Source: AP-15 sp963781215
GTDB lineage: Bacteria > Pseudomonadota > Alphaproteobacteria > ATCC43930 > CGMCC-115725
Assembly (NCBI GenBank): GCA_963781215.1
Contig: CAWAFE010000058.1
Coordinates: 3,287 to 67,286, forward strand
Direction of reading: 5' to 3'
DNA length: 64,000 bases
Part shown: positions 17,900 through 27,177 of the stretch, in pieces
Numbering within the stretch: position 1 is the first letter of the stretch
Layout of the letters: every line of letters begins with the position of its first letter
Notes under the pieces: model-generated
What the model was told of the DNA's origin: nothing
Seen by the model: the letters and a program-made list of their open reading frames with translations, nothing else
Database searches by the model: none
Translations under genes and position numbers: made by a program

Positions 17900-19535
17900 A
17901 TGACCAGGATGACGGGCGGCGGGGCGCTGGTCGAGATGCTGCGCCGGCACCAGGTGGACACCGTTTTCGCCCTTCCCGGGGTGCAGAACGATGCGCTCTT
18001 CGCCGCCTTCTACGATGCCGGCGAGGCGCTGCGGGTCATCCACACGAGGCACGAGCAGGGGGCGGCCTACATGGCCTTTGGCTATGCCCGCGCCAGCGGC
18101 AAGGTCGGCGCCTACGCGGTCGTGCCCGGTCCGGGCCTCTTGAACACCACCGCCGCCCTCGCCACCGCCTATGCGACCAACGCACCGGTCCTGTGCATCA
18201 GCGGCCAGATCCCCTCCGACCTGATCGGCCGCGGCTTCGGCCTATCTGCACGAGATCCCGGACCAGCTCGGCATCCTGCGCACCTTGACCAAATGGGCGG
18301 GCCGCATCGAGCACCCGACGCAGACGGGCCCGCTCGTCAACGAGGCGTTCCGCCAGCTGCGCGAAGGCCGGCCGCGCCCGGTCGGCCTCGAGATCCCGCC
18401 CGATGTGCTGTCACTCGAAACCGAGGTGGCATTGCCGGCGCCCGACATGCCCCAGCCCGCGGCGGCGCCGGACCCGGAGCTGATCGACAAGGCGGCAGCC
18501 CTCCTCGCCGCGGCGAAAAAGCCGCTGATTTTCGTCGGCGGTGGTGCGGTCGACGCGGCGGCGGAAGTGCTGGCGGTCGCCGAGATGTTGCAGGCGCCGG
18601 TCGTCAGCTTTTCGGGCGGCAAGGGCATCGTCAGCGACCGGCATTATCTCGCCCAATCGGGGCTCGTTGGGCACGAGCTATGGCGCGAGGCCGATGTCGT
18701 GCTCGCAATCGGCACCCGCCTGCACCAGCCGCAACTGCGCTGGGGCGTCGACCGGGACCTCAAGCTGATCCGCATCGACATCGATCCGGTCGAGATCACC
18801 CGCTTCTTCAGGCCGGCGCTTGGCATCGTCGCCGACGCGAAATCGGCGCTAGCGGCACTCCACCGCGCCCTCGACCAGCAGGCGCCGAAACGCGCATCGC
18901 GAAAGGACGAGCTCGAGACGCTCAAATCCAGCACCCTGGCCTCGCTCGACGAGCGACTCGGCCCGCAATGCGAGTACCTGCGGGCAATCCGCGCCGAACT
19001 ACCCGATGACGGCATCTATGTCGAAGATTTGACGCAGGTCGGCTATGTCGGGCGGATGGCCTTCCCGGTCTACCATCCGCGCACTTACATCCACAGCGGC
19101 TATCAGGGCACACTGGGCTCCGGCTTTGCCACGGCACTCGGCGCCAAGGTCGCCCGGCCCGACCTGCCGGTCGTGTCCGTCTCGGGCGATGGCGGCTTCA
19201 TGTACAACGTGCAGGAATTGTCGACCGCGGCTCGCCACGGCATCGACATCGTCGCGATCGTCTTCGCCGACGGCGCCTACGGCAATGTCCGGCGTATCCA
19301 GAAGGAGGATTACGGCAACCGGCTGATCGGCGTCGATCTCCTCAACCCGCAATTCCCCAAGATGGCGGAAAGCTTTGGCGTCGCCGGCGTGCGCACGACC
19401 ACCGCCGACGGGCTGCGCCGCGAGCTGGCCGCCGCGTTGAAACGGCGCGGCACCACCCTGATCGAGGTCGCCGTCGGCGAGATGCCCGACCCGTGGAAGA
19501 TCCTGGTGCCGCCGCGGGTCCGCGGCATCCGGTAG
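17900..19535 (+). pseudogene. thiamine diphosphate-dependent enzyme (acetolactate synthase-like), single-base frameshift
   Basis: The gene encodes a ThDP-binding enzyme of the acetolactate synthase/benzoylformate decarboxylase superfamily, about 545 residues when joined. The first frame holds the PYR domain with the conserved Glu in HEQGAAYMAFGYARA. The rest, from residue about 115 (LHEIPDQLGILR) onward, continues in another frame through a central domain and the PP domain with GDGG..N (SGDGGFMYN) and FADGAYGNV. The frame breaks at about 18241-18242, where one extra C gives GGC CTATCTG instead of GGC TATCTG. Before and after, the coding quality is excellent, so either sequencing error or a very recent mutation. 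A GGGAGGG ribosome binding site supports the start. The next gene starts 6 bases after the stop. Confidence 0.85.
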
Positions 19536-19541
19536 CCCGCC

Positions 19542-20597
19542 ATGTTCGACAAGGAGAAGCTCGACGCGCTGCGCGCGAAATACGAGGACAAGAGGGAAAC
19601 CGAGGTCGCGCCCGAGGCGTTCAAGAAGCCCTTATCGCTGGTCTTCGACCGCCGCTACCGGCGGGCGATGCCCTATGCCGGGATCTCGACCCTGCTCGAC
19701 CAGCCCTACCGGCCGGAGGCGCCCGACCTGCCGGGTTTCGGCGGGCTCGACGTGGTCCTCGTCGGCGTGCCGATGGATCTCGGCGTGACCAACCGCGCCG
19801 GCGCGCGCTTGGGCCCGCGCGCGGTGCGCGAGGTCGAGCGCATCGGCCCCTATAACCACGCGCTCCAGGTGGCGCCGCAGGGCGAATGCAACGCGGCCGA
19901 TATCGGCGACGTGCCGATGCGCTCGCGCTACAGCCTCGACAGCTCGATCGAGGACATCGCGGCCTTCTACGCGCGCATCCGGGCGGCGGGGGTGCGGCCG
20001 CTCTCGGTCGGCGGCGACCACTCGGTCACCTATCCGATCCTGAAGGCGCTCGGCGCCGAGCGGCCCTTGGGCCTCGTCCATATCGACGCCCATTGCGACA
20101 CGATGGGCGAGATCGACGGCTCGAAATTCCATCACGGCGGCCCGTTCCGCCAGGCGGTGCTGGCTGGCGCGCTCGACCCGGAGCGCACGATCCAGATCGG
20201 CATCCGCGGACCGGCCGAGGTCTTTTGGGGGTTTTCGTACGATTCGGGCATGACCGTGCTGCATATCGAGGATGTCGACCGGCTGGGCGTCGCCGGGGTG
20301 GTCGAAAAGGCGCGCGCCGTTGTCGGCAACGGCCCGACCTACATCTCCTTCGACGTCGACGGCCTCGACCCGGCTTACGCCCCCGGCACCGGCACACCCG
20401 AAGCCGGGGGCCTGACCCCGCGCGAGGCGCAGGCGATCCTGCACGGCCTCAGAGGCCTCGACATCGTCGGCGGCGACGTCGTCGAAGTCGCCCCGCAATA
20501 CGACCCCACCACCAACACCGCGATGGTTGGCGCGCAAATGCTGTTCGAGTTGTTCTCGCTGACCGTCCTCGGCGCAAATTTCAAACGCCGCGGCTGA
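19542..20597 (+). CDS. speB: agmatinase/ureohydrolase family protein
   Basis: A 351-residue arginase-superfamily enzyme that hydrolyses a guanidino group to urea and an amine, with two manganese ions. Metal ligands are visible: GGDHS at 157-161, DAHCD at 182-186 and SFDVDGLDP near residue 270. EAGGLTPRE is also characteristic of agmatinases. The N-terminal 60 residues are longer than in E. coli SpeB, as seen in guanidinobutyrase/guanidinopropionase relatives, so agmatine is only one candidate substrate. It starts 6 bases after the ThDP enzyme, which suggests co-transcription, and the neighbouring MBL hydrolase might act on the same route. No ribosome binding site is strong, which fits translational coupling. 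Confidence 0.85.
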   Translation: MFDKEKLDALRAKYEDKRETEVAPEAFKKPLSLVFDRRYRRAMPYAGISTLLDQPYRPEAPDLPGFGGLDVVLVGVPMDLGVTNRAGARLGPRAVREVERIGPYNHALQVAPQGECNAADIGDVPMRSRYSLDSSIEDIAAFYARIRAAGVRPLSVGGDHSVTYPILKALGAERPLGLVHIDAHCDTMGEIDGSKFHHGGPFRQAVLAGALDPERTIQIGIRGPAEVFWGFSYDSGMTVLHIEDVDRLGVAGVVEKARAVVGNGPTYISFDVDGLDPAYAPGTGTPEAGGLTPREAQAILHGLRGLDIVGGDVVEVAPQYDPTTNTAMVGAQMLFELFSLTVLGANFKRRG

Positions 20598-20789
20598 TGA
20601 AAAATCGGCTCGTCAACGAAGCCAGTTTCAACGTTGTGGCGAGCGCGCGATGGCGCGAGCGCGACGGCCGAGGCTTTGCCACGGCCCACGTCGGGCGTCG
20701 CAAATGCGGCCATCGCCCAGGCGCTCGGCTTGGGGCATCCGCACGATCGATCCGAGCAAAGACTGTGGCGGCCTGGGGCAGGGATGCGA
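20598..20789 (+). other. degenerate sequence between agmatinase and ATP-grasp remnant
   Basis: About 190 bases without a usable gene. A few codons in shifting frames resemble nothing I recognise. Probably the eroded upstream part of the neighbouring pseudogene. Confidence 0.4.
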
Positions 20790-21219
20790 TGAGTACCGGG
20801 CAAATCTGCAAGGCCGCCTGTGCCGCAAGTCAGCTCGGATTTCCGGTGGCGCTCAAGAGATTGCCGGATACCCGCACAAGACAGAGGCGCGTTGTTCGGC
20901 TGAACCGGTGCTGCTGTTCGGCAGCGGCGGCGTGATGGTCGAGGTCTACAACGATGTGGCCCTGCGACGCTGCCCGATCACGCGCTCGGAAGCACAGGCG
21001 ATGATCGCCGAGGTCAAAGGAGCCCGGTTGCTCCAGGGCTTTCGCGGACGGCCGGCGGCGGACCTCGCGGCGCTCGCGGATACCCTGGTGCGCGTGTCGC
21101 ACCTCGCCATGCACCTTGAAGGACACTTGGCAGAGTTGGACATCAATCCGCTGATGGTGCTGCCGTCAGGTCAGGGAGTGAAGGCGGTAGACGCCCTCGT
21201 CGTCTTTCGCGGCACATAG
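20790..21219 (+). pseudogene. decayed acyl-CoA synthetase (ADP-forming) ATP-grasp fragment
   Basis: The last 105 codons of this region read as the C-terminus of the ATP-grasp domain of ADP-forming acetyl/acyl-CoA synthetases: EPVLLFGSGGVMVEVYNDVALRRCPITRSEA, RGRPAADLAALADTLVRVS and AELDINPLMVL, ending with VDALVVF. Just upstream, in another frame, SQLGFPVALK and, after a shift, YPHKTEA recall the middle of the same domain (usually GYPVVLK...HKTEAG). The segment normally between HKTEAG and EPVLLFG is absent. So this is a fragment with at least one frameshift and an internal deletion, not a gene. It is separated from the agmatinase stop by about 190 bases of similarly disordered sequence. Confidence 0.7.
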
Positions 21220-21688
21220 CACTGCACGCGGCTAACAACATGTCAAATCTGCGCCGACCTGTCTCCGGAATTCATCGGGCAGGACTCGCTTTTTGCCGGT
21301 TTTGAGACCTAATAACTGGCTGCCGCTTTGCGCTGCTGAGGCGAAGCGGCCGGTCTTGATGCATCCTCGCCGCCGCCGCGCGCTCCGGCGAAGGTCTGCT
21401 CAAAACAGATTTGCCGATCTAAGCCCTCTTCGCAAGCCATTTTTGGGTCAGGGCTGAGAGTGGTCGCCGCGAGCCGGTGATCTCCGGTGTCACGGGCCGT
21501 CAGCTCGGGGATTTGCCGAACATGATCCAGCCGCCACTGCTTGGCGTGGTGAATGCCGCCAGCGCAGTCTCTGCCCGAACCCTGACCTGGCGTGCGCCAG
21601 CCGTGCCGCGGAGCTGCTCTATGCTGTCGGTGTACATGGCCGTACGGGTGCGCCCGTTCCCCAGATTGCCGCCGCTCGAAGAGAACGG
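21220..21688. other. gene-poor, mixed-frame region
   Basis: About 470 bases with no start codon, ribosome binding site or recognisable protein. One plus-strand frame is open from about 21461 to 21859 but only its last third looks coding, so this may be an eroded upstream gene. Confidence 0.45.
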
Positions 21689-21859
21689 GTGCGGTCCCTC
21701 GACCCTGATATCGCCCGCGTAGAACGCGAAGGCATCGCCGCGTTTGACGCCGCAGCAGCGTTCGAGCGTCTCAAGGCGACGACCTTCTACTACCGGCAGG
21801 GACTGCTCGAGGCGTTGCTGGCGCGGCACGCCACCAGGGGCGGCGGAGAGCGATCATGA
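21689..21859 (+). CDS. possible small protein, unknown, overlapping the next ORF
   Basis: A 56-residue ORF from an in-frame GTG, rich in Arg, Glu and Ala, ending with FERLKATTFYYRQGLLEALLARHA, a credible amphipathic stretch. The open frame extends 76 codons further upstream to a TGA but holds no ATG, so the start is uncertain and the gene may be a 5'-truncated remnant. Its TGA overlaps the next ATG by four bases (ATGA). No function is known. Confidence 0.35.
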   Translation: MRSLDPDIARVEREGIAAFDAAAAFERLKATTFYYRQGLLEALLARHATRGGGERS

Positions 21860-22044
21860 GACATGCGGATTTCAGGATCGGGGCGGAATTCCGCTGCGGC
21901 GGCCGGCTGTGGCGCTGCACCGATATCGGCACGCGCACAATTGTCGCCATCCGCATCGATCGGGTCGAGGTTGGCGGTTCGCCAGCGCTGCGCCGTACCC
22001 TGAGCGCAGCCGAAGCGGCGGCCGAGGCCTGCAGAGCCGCCTAG
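21856..22044 (+). CDS. small conserved-looking protein of unknown function
   Basis: A 62-residue protein with FRIGAEFRCGGRLWRCTDIGTRTIVAIRID, a compact beta-rich domain found in small proteins of rhizobia and relatives, then an Ala/Glu-rich tail. The start overlaps the upstream ORF by four bases (ATGA), indicating translational coupling. Relatives I recall are longer at the C-terminus, so this copy may be shortened. The function is unknown. A small gene pair with overlapping ends is compatible with a toxin-antitoxin or regulatory pair, but nothing in the sequence proves it. Confidence 0.5.
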   Translation: MRHADFRIGAEFRCGGRLWRCTDIGTRTIVAIRIDRVEVGGSPALRRTLSAAEAAAEACRAA

Positions 22045-22061
22045 CGTATTCTCCGCCAGCG

Positions 22062-23099
22062 TTATGGGGGATCGGGCGGATAGGCGTGCCGAACCCCGGC
22101 ACCGTCTTCGAGGATCCAGCTGTTGGAAGGTCCGGCCGGGCTGATCGCGCAGCTCGCGATCGGCACTTTGCCGTACCCGCCCGGGATGTCGAGCACATAG
22201 GTCGGCTGGCAGAGGCCCGAGAGGCGGCCGCGCAGCGACCGCACCAGCCGCTGCCCGCCCGCGATCCCGGTGCGGAAATGCGCGGTGCCGCGGGCGAGAT
22301 CGGCGTGGTGCAGGTAATAGGGCTTGACCCGCATCGCGACGAGGCCGCGGAACAAGGCTTCGAGCACCGCCGCGTCGTCGTTGACGCCGCGCAACAGCAC
22401 GCTCTGCGACAACACCGGGATGCCGGCGCGGACGAGGCGCGTCACCGCCTCGCGCATCGGCGGGGTCAGCTCGCGCGGGTGGTTGGCGTGGATGACGACG
22501 TAGACCGCCTTTTCGGCCGTCAACGCCTCGACCAGCAGGCGGGTGACACGGGCGGGGTCGACCACCGGCACGCGGGTGTGAAAGCGGATGACGCCGAGAT
22601 GCGCAATCTGGTCGAGGGCGCGGACGATCCCGGCGAGGCGGCGCGGCGAAAGCACAAACGGGTCACCGCCGGTGACGATCACCTCCCAAATCTCGGAGCG
22701 CTCTCGGATATAGCCGAACGCCCGTTCGAGCGCGGCCTTGCCGAGCATTCCCGGTTTCTTGCCGACGACCTCCCGGCGAAAGCAAAAGCGGCAATAGACC
22801 GGGCACAACAGCGTCGGTTTCAGCAACAGCCGGTCCGGGTAGCGGTGCACGATGCCGGGCATCGGCGACCAGCGCTCGTCGCCGATCGGGTCGGCGCGCT
22901 CCTCGTCGGCGGTCTCGAGCTCGGCAGCACTCGGCACGAACTGTGCCGCGATCGGGTCGTGCCGGTCGCCCGGGTCGATCAGCGCCGCGATTTCCGGGGT
23001 CAGGGCGACGGAGAACTGTTCTGCGATCCGCCGGATCTCGGCGCGGCGCCCGGGTTCGACGAGCCCGGCGGATATGATATTTTCGGCGCGCAGAGTCAC
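22062..23099 (-). CDS. KamA-family radical SAM protein (lysine 2,3-aminomutase-like / EpmB type)
   Basis: The protein has the radical SAM cluster motif C99-x3-C103-x2-C106 (CPVYCRFCFRR), GGDPF for the SAM/PLP region, and conserved ends (RGVNDD, KPYYLHHAD and PGGYGK, the last near the PLP lysine). At 345 residues it lies within the KamA/YjeK family, which either isomerises lysine to beta-lysine or supplies (R)-beta-lysine for EF-P modification. EpmA is not adjacent, so which role applies is open. I prefer the GTG at 23099: a purine-rich GGATGGGA precedes it and the added 58 residues of the longer frame are not family-like. It overlaps nothing. Confidence 0.85.
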   Translation of the reverse strand: MTLRAENIISAGLVEPGRRAEIRRIAEQFSVALTPEIAALIDPGDRHDPIAAQFVPSAAELETADEERADPIGDERWSPMPGIVHRYPDRLLLKPTLLCPVYCRFCFRREVVGKKPGMLGKAALERAFGYIRERSEIWEVIVTGGDPFVLSPRRLAGIVRALDQIAHLGVIRFHTRVPVVDPARVTRLLVEALTAEKAVYVVIHANHPRELTPPMREAVTRLVRAGIPVLSQSVLLRGVNDDAAVLEALFRGLVAMRVKPYYLHHADLARGTAHFRTGIAGGQRLVRSLRGRLSGLCQPTYVLDIPGGYGKVPIASCAISPAGPSNSWILEDGAGVRHAYPPDPP

Positions 23100-23155
23100 G
23101 AGGAGGTTCCCATCCGAAAATATTCTGGTGTCCGACTCAGAATCGGTACGGTTGT

Positions 23156-23161
23156 ATTGTA
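23156..23161 (-). promoter_or_regulatory. possible -10 element (TACAAT) upstream of the KamA-like gene
   Basis: On the minus strand TACAAT lies about 57 bases before the GTG start, with a weak TTCTTG about 16 bases further upstream. Only the -10 match is good. Confidence 0.25.
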
Positions 23162-23324
23162 CCCGAGCTAACCTTCTCAAGAAGATTTGGGCTGGAGAGC
23201 GGAGAGCCTCGAAGCCTCGAGTCACTGGCGAGCGGCGGTTGCGGTTGAGCCAAGCGACGGTGCGCCGGACCACCGGGTGCCGAGGAGGGGTTCCTAAAGC
23301 CGTGGCCTGCGCGGTGCGCCGGCG

Positions 23325-25122
23325 TCACGATTTTCGCAGATTTTCAGCTGCTCCGCTCCGCTCAGTTTGGCCGGGAGGCGACCCATTGCCGTCGTAAAGT
23401 GAATCGAGGGCCGATCCGTGGGATGCGCGGATGACGTGGCGCTTGATCTTCAAGGTCGGCGTCATTTGGCCGTTGGCGATGGAGAAGGCTTCCGTCGCGA
23501 TGACGAAACGGCGCACCCGCTCGACCGGCGACAGCACGCCGTTGACCCGCGCCACGGCGGCGCCGACCGCCTGGGCGATGTCGGCCTCGGCGCCGGCGAG
23601 TTCGGGGTCGGGAACGATGACGGCGACCAGATAGGGCCGCTGGTCACCGGCCACCATCGCCTGGGCGATTTCGGGCTCGAGCGTCAAATAGCCCTCGACG
23701 CGCGCCGGCGAGATCATGTCGCCCCCGGAATTCTTGATGAAATCGCGCTTGCGGTCGGTGATCTGGATATACCCGTCGCCGTCGACGAGGCCGACATCAC
23801 CGGTGCGCAGCCAGCCGTCCTCCAGCGCCCTCCCGGTCGCCACCGGGTCGTTCCAATAACCCTTCATGACATTGTCGCCGGCGACCAGGATCTCACCGTC
23901 GTCGGCCAGCCGCACCCGAACCCCGTCGAGCGGCGGCCCGACGGTGTCGATCTTGATCCGGGCCGGGGAGTTGCAGGCGATGACCGGGCCGGCCTCGGTC
24001 TGGCCGTAGCCTTGCAGCAGGTTGACGCCGAGCGCCAGAAAGAAGCTGCCGATCTCGGGGTTGAGCGGCGCCCCGCCGGAAACCATCGCCTTGAGCCGTC
24101 CGCCAAACCGCCGCCGCAGTCCCGGCCCGCACCAGGCGGTCGAGCACGGGGTCGAGCAGACGGTCCGCGAGGCTCAGCCGTGCGAACGCCGCCCGCTTGC
24201 GCCCGATCGCCACCGCCCGGCCGAAGAGCTTTTGCGCGAAGCCGCCCTTGCGCTCGACTCCGATCAAGATGCGCCGATGCAGGGTCTCGTAGAGCCGCGG
24301 CACCGCGGTCATGATCGTCGGCCGGGCTTCAAGCAGATTGGTGGCGAGGGTCTCCGCACTCTCGGCAAAATAGATCTGCGCCCCGATCGAGATCGGAAAC
24401 ATCATCCCGGCGGTGTGCTCGTAGGAATGCGACAGCGGCAGAAAGCTTAAGAACACGTCGTCGCCGAGCCCGAGGATCTCCAACAAGCGATGGGCGCCGC
24501 GGCAATTCGCCAGGATGTTGCGATGGGTGGTCATGACCCCCTTGGGGGTGCCGCCGGTCCCCGAGGTGTAGATCAGGCAGGCGATGTCGTCGGGCATCAG
24601 CGCGGCGACGCGCTTGCCGGTGTCGTCCGCCGCCGCCTCGCCGCGCGCCAGCACCTCGTCCCAGGAGAGGACGTCGACCGTGCTCGCCTGGCCCGCGGCG
24701 GGCTCGATCGTGATCACGGTCTCCACCGTCTCGACCTGGTTCGCGGCGGCCAGAACCCGCACCGACAGGGCGGGCTTCGAGACGATCACGGCAGAGACGC
24801 CGCTGTCGGCGAAGACGTGGCGATGGTCCTCGACGCTGTTGGTCACATAGGCCGGGACCGTGACCGCGCCGGCGGTCATGATCGCCAGATCGGCGACGAC
24901 CCATTCCGGCCGGTTCTCGCTGACCAACCCGACCCGCTCGCCGGCCTCGATCCCCAACGAGCGCAGGCCGAGCGCCAGGCGACGAACATCGTGCGCCGCC
25001 TCGGCCCAGGAGATCGCTTCGTAACGGCCGCTTCGCTTGGCCCACAGAAACGGCTCGTCGCCGAGCCGGCCCGCTTCCTCGAAGAACATCGCCGGCAGGC
25101 TGCGGCAGCTGTCGTAATCCAT
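23325..25122 (-). pseudogene. long-chain acyl-CoA synthetase (AMP-forming), single-base frameshift
   Basis: A fatty-acid-CoA ligase of about 598 residues when joined. The upstream frame begins MDYDSCRSLPAMF and contains the P-loop-like YTSGTGGTPKGV and SHSYEHTAGM. The downstream frame resumes with MVSGGAPLNPEI, GYGQTEAGPV, then the adenylate motif (WLRTGDVG, ITDRKRDFIKNSGGDMISP). The break is at about 24120, where one extra base (T on the plus strand) shifts the frame after DRLVRAG; removing it restores LRRRFGGRLKAM. Both halves are well conserved. Either an assembly error or a recent null mutation. The gene stands divergent from the oligoendopeptidase, and no RBS was weighed for the ATG at 25122. 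Confidence 0.85.
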
Positions 25123-25365
25123 CCTGTCTCGAACCTCCCGCCGGCAAAGGATGTCCCTCTGCCCACCAAATGGCTATTCGTCAGTCGCGCGAAAGCGGCA
25201 ATCCAATGGACCGCCGACTCGAATGGCGGCCCTGGACCCCAGCTTTTCCGCGGGGGTGACGGAGATCGTTTTGAAATTGATTGCTCCATCGCTGGCTCTG
25301 CTGCCCGCTGTTATCCCGCGGCGGCGAGCCCATATCCTCGCCGAGGCCAACGGATCGAGGATGTG
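25123..25365. promoter_or_regulatory. divergent promoter region, elements not resolved
   Basis: About 240 bases between the divergent acyl-CoA synthetase and oligoendopeptidase genes, more AT-rich in its middle (TTTTGAAATTGATTGC). No ORF has a ribosome binding site. No clear paired -35/-10. Confidence 0.4.
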
Positions 25366-27167
25366 ATGACGCAAGTGCAAGCGGCGGTGGCGGAAAGAAA
25401 GGCGGCGCTCGGGGCGCTGCCGGAATGGGACCTTTCCGACCTCTATCCCGGTCCCGAGAGCGAGGCGCTGGCACGCGACCTCGTCAGGCTCGCCGAGGAA
25501 GCCGAAGCCTTTCGCACGCGGTATCAGGGGCGTCTGGCCGAGCTGTCGGGTGCAGCCTTCGGGGGCGCCGTCGCGGAATACGAGCGGCTGCAGGAAGAGA
25601 GCGGCCGGGTCATGAGCTACGCCTCGCTCGTCCATGCAGGCAACATTGCCGACCCTGAAATCGGCCGCTTCTTCCAGACGATGCAGGAGAAGATCAACGC
25701 GGTCTCGACGACGCTCCTGTTCTTCGCCCTCGAAATCAACCGCCTCGAAGACGCCGAGATCGAAGCGAAGGCCGCCGATCCGGCGCTTGCCCATTATCGG
25801 CCGTGGCTGCGCGACATCCGCGCCTTCCGCCCGCACCAGCTGTCGGACGACATCGAGAAGCTATTACACGAGAAATACGTCGCCGGCCGCGCCGCCTGGA
25901 CGCGGCTCTTCGACGAGACCATCGCCGATCTGCGATTCCCGTTCCGCGGCCGGGAACTGACCGAGCCCGAGGCGCTCGACCTGTTGTCCGAGCGCGACCC
26001 CGCGGTCCGGCGCGAGGCCGCCCTCGGCATCGGCGAGGTGCTGGGCAAAAACGCGCGCACCTTTGCCTTGATCACCAACACGCTCGCCAAGGACAAGGAG
26101 ATCGAGGACCGCTGGCGTCGGTTTGCGCGGCCGATCTCGTCGCGCAATCTGGGAAATTTTGTCGAGGACGAGGTGGTCGACGCGCTGATCGGGGCGGTGC
26201 GAACGAGCTACCCCTCGCTCTCGCACCGCTATTACCGGCTCAAGGCGCGCTGGTTTGGGGTCGAGGCGCTCGACTTCTGGGACCGCAATGCCCCCTTGCC
26301 CGAAGACGACGACCGCACGATCCCGTGGTCCGAGGCGCGGGAGACCGTGCTCGCGGCCTACCGCACCTTCTCGCCCGACCTTGCCGCGGTCGGCGGGCGT
26401 TTCTTCGCCGGACGCTGGATCGACGCGCCGGTGCGCCCCGGTAAAGCGACCGGCGCCTTCGCGCATCCGACGGTGCCGAGCGCGCATCCCTATCTGTTGC
26501 TCAATTACCAGGGCCGGGTGCGCGACGTGATGACCCTGGCGCACGAGCTGGGCCATGGCGTCCACCAGGTGCTCGCCGGGCAGCAGGGCTATCTGATGGC
26601 CGACACGCCGTTGACCCTGGCCGAAACCGCCTCGGTCTTTGGCGAGATGCTGACCTTCCGCGCCATCCTCGCACGCGAGACCGACCCGCGCCGGCGCAGA
26701 GTCATGCTCGCCGGCAAGGTCGAAGACATGCTGAACACGGTGGTCCGCCAGATCGCCTTCGTCACCTTCGAGGAGAAGGTCCATAACGAGCGGCGCGAGG
26801 CCGAATTGACGCCCGACCGGCTTGGCGAGATCTGGCTCCAGGTGCAGCGCGAGAGCCTGGGGCCGGCACTGCGCCTCGACGGCCCCTATCGTCATTACTG
26901 GTCCTATATCCCGCATTTCATCCACACCCCGTTCTACGTCTATGCTTATGCGTTCGGGGATTGCCTGGTGAATTCGCTCTACGCAGTCTACGAGGACGCG
27001 CATCAGGGCTTTGCCGAGCGCTATCTCAACCTCTTGCGGGCCGGCGGCACCTTGCGGCACCGCGAGCTTTTGGCGCCGTTCGGCCTCGACGCCGCCGACC
27101 CTCCTTCTGGTCGAAGGGGCTCTCGGTCGTCGCCGGCTTTATCGACGAGCTCGAAGAGATCGAGTGA
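25366..27167 (+). pseudogene. pepF: oligoendopeptidase F (M3 zinc peptidase), frameshift near the 3' end
   Basis: A peptidase of about 600 residues that cleaves peptides in the cytosol. The zinc motif HELGH is visible (TLAHELGHGVHQ), with the Glu ligand in ETASVFGEM. The first 579 residues continue to the end of the catalytic region (YVYAYAFGDCLVNSLYAVY). At about 27099-27103 the C-run in GACCCTCC appears one base short. The family's closing FWSKGLSVVAGFIDELE is then found in the other frame and ends at 27167. Without correction the frame runs straight into the next gene, giving a false fusion. A homopolymer error is the simplest cause. Loss of the last 20 residues might also be tolerated. 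Confidence 0.85.
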
Positions 27168-27177
27168 TCCGAGCATC

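Noticed and set aside
18241..19009. continuation of the ThDP frame after the break
   Set aside because: Past 18241 this frame is Arg/Ala-rich and unlike the family; the real sequence continues in the other frame.
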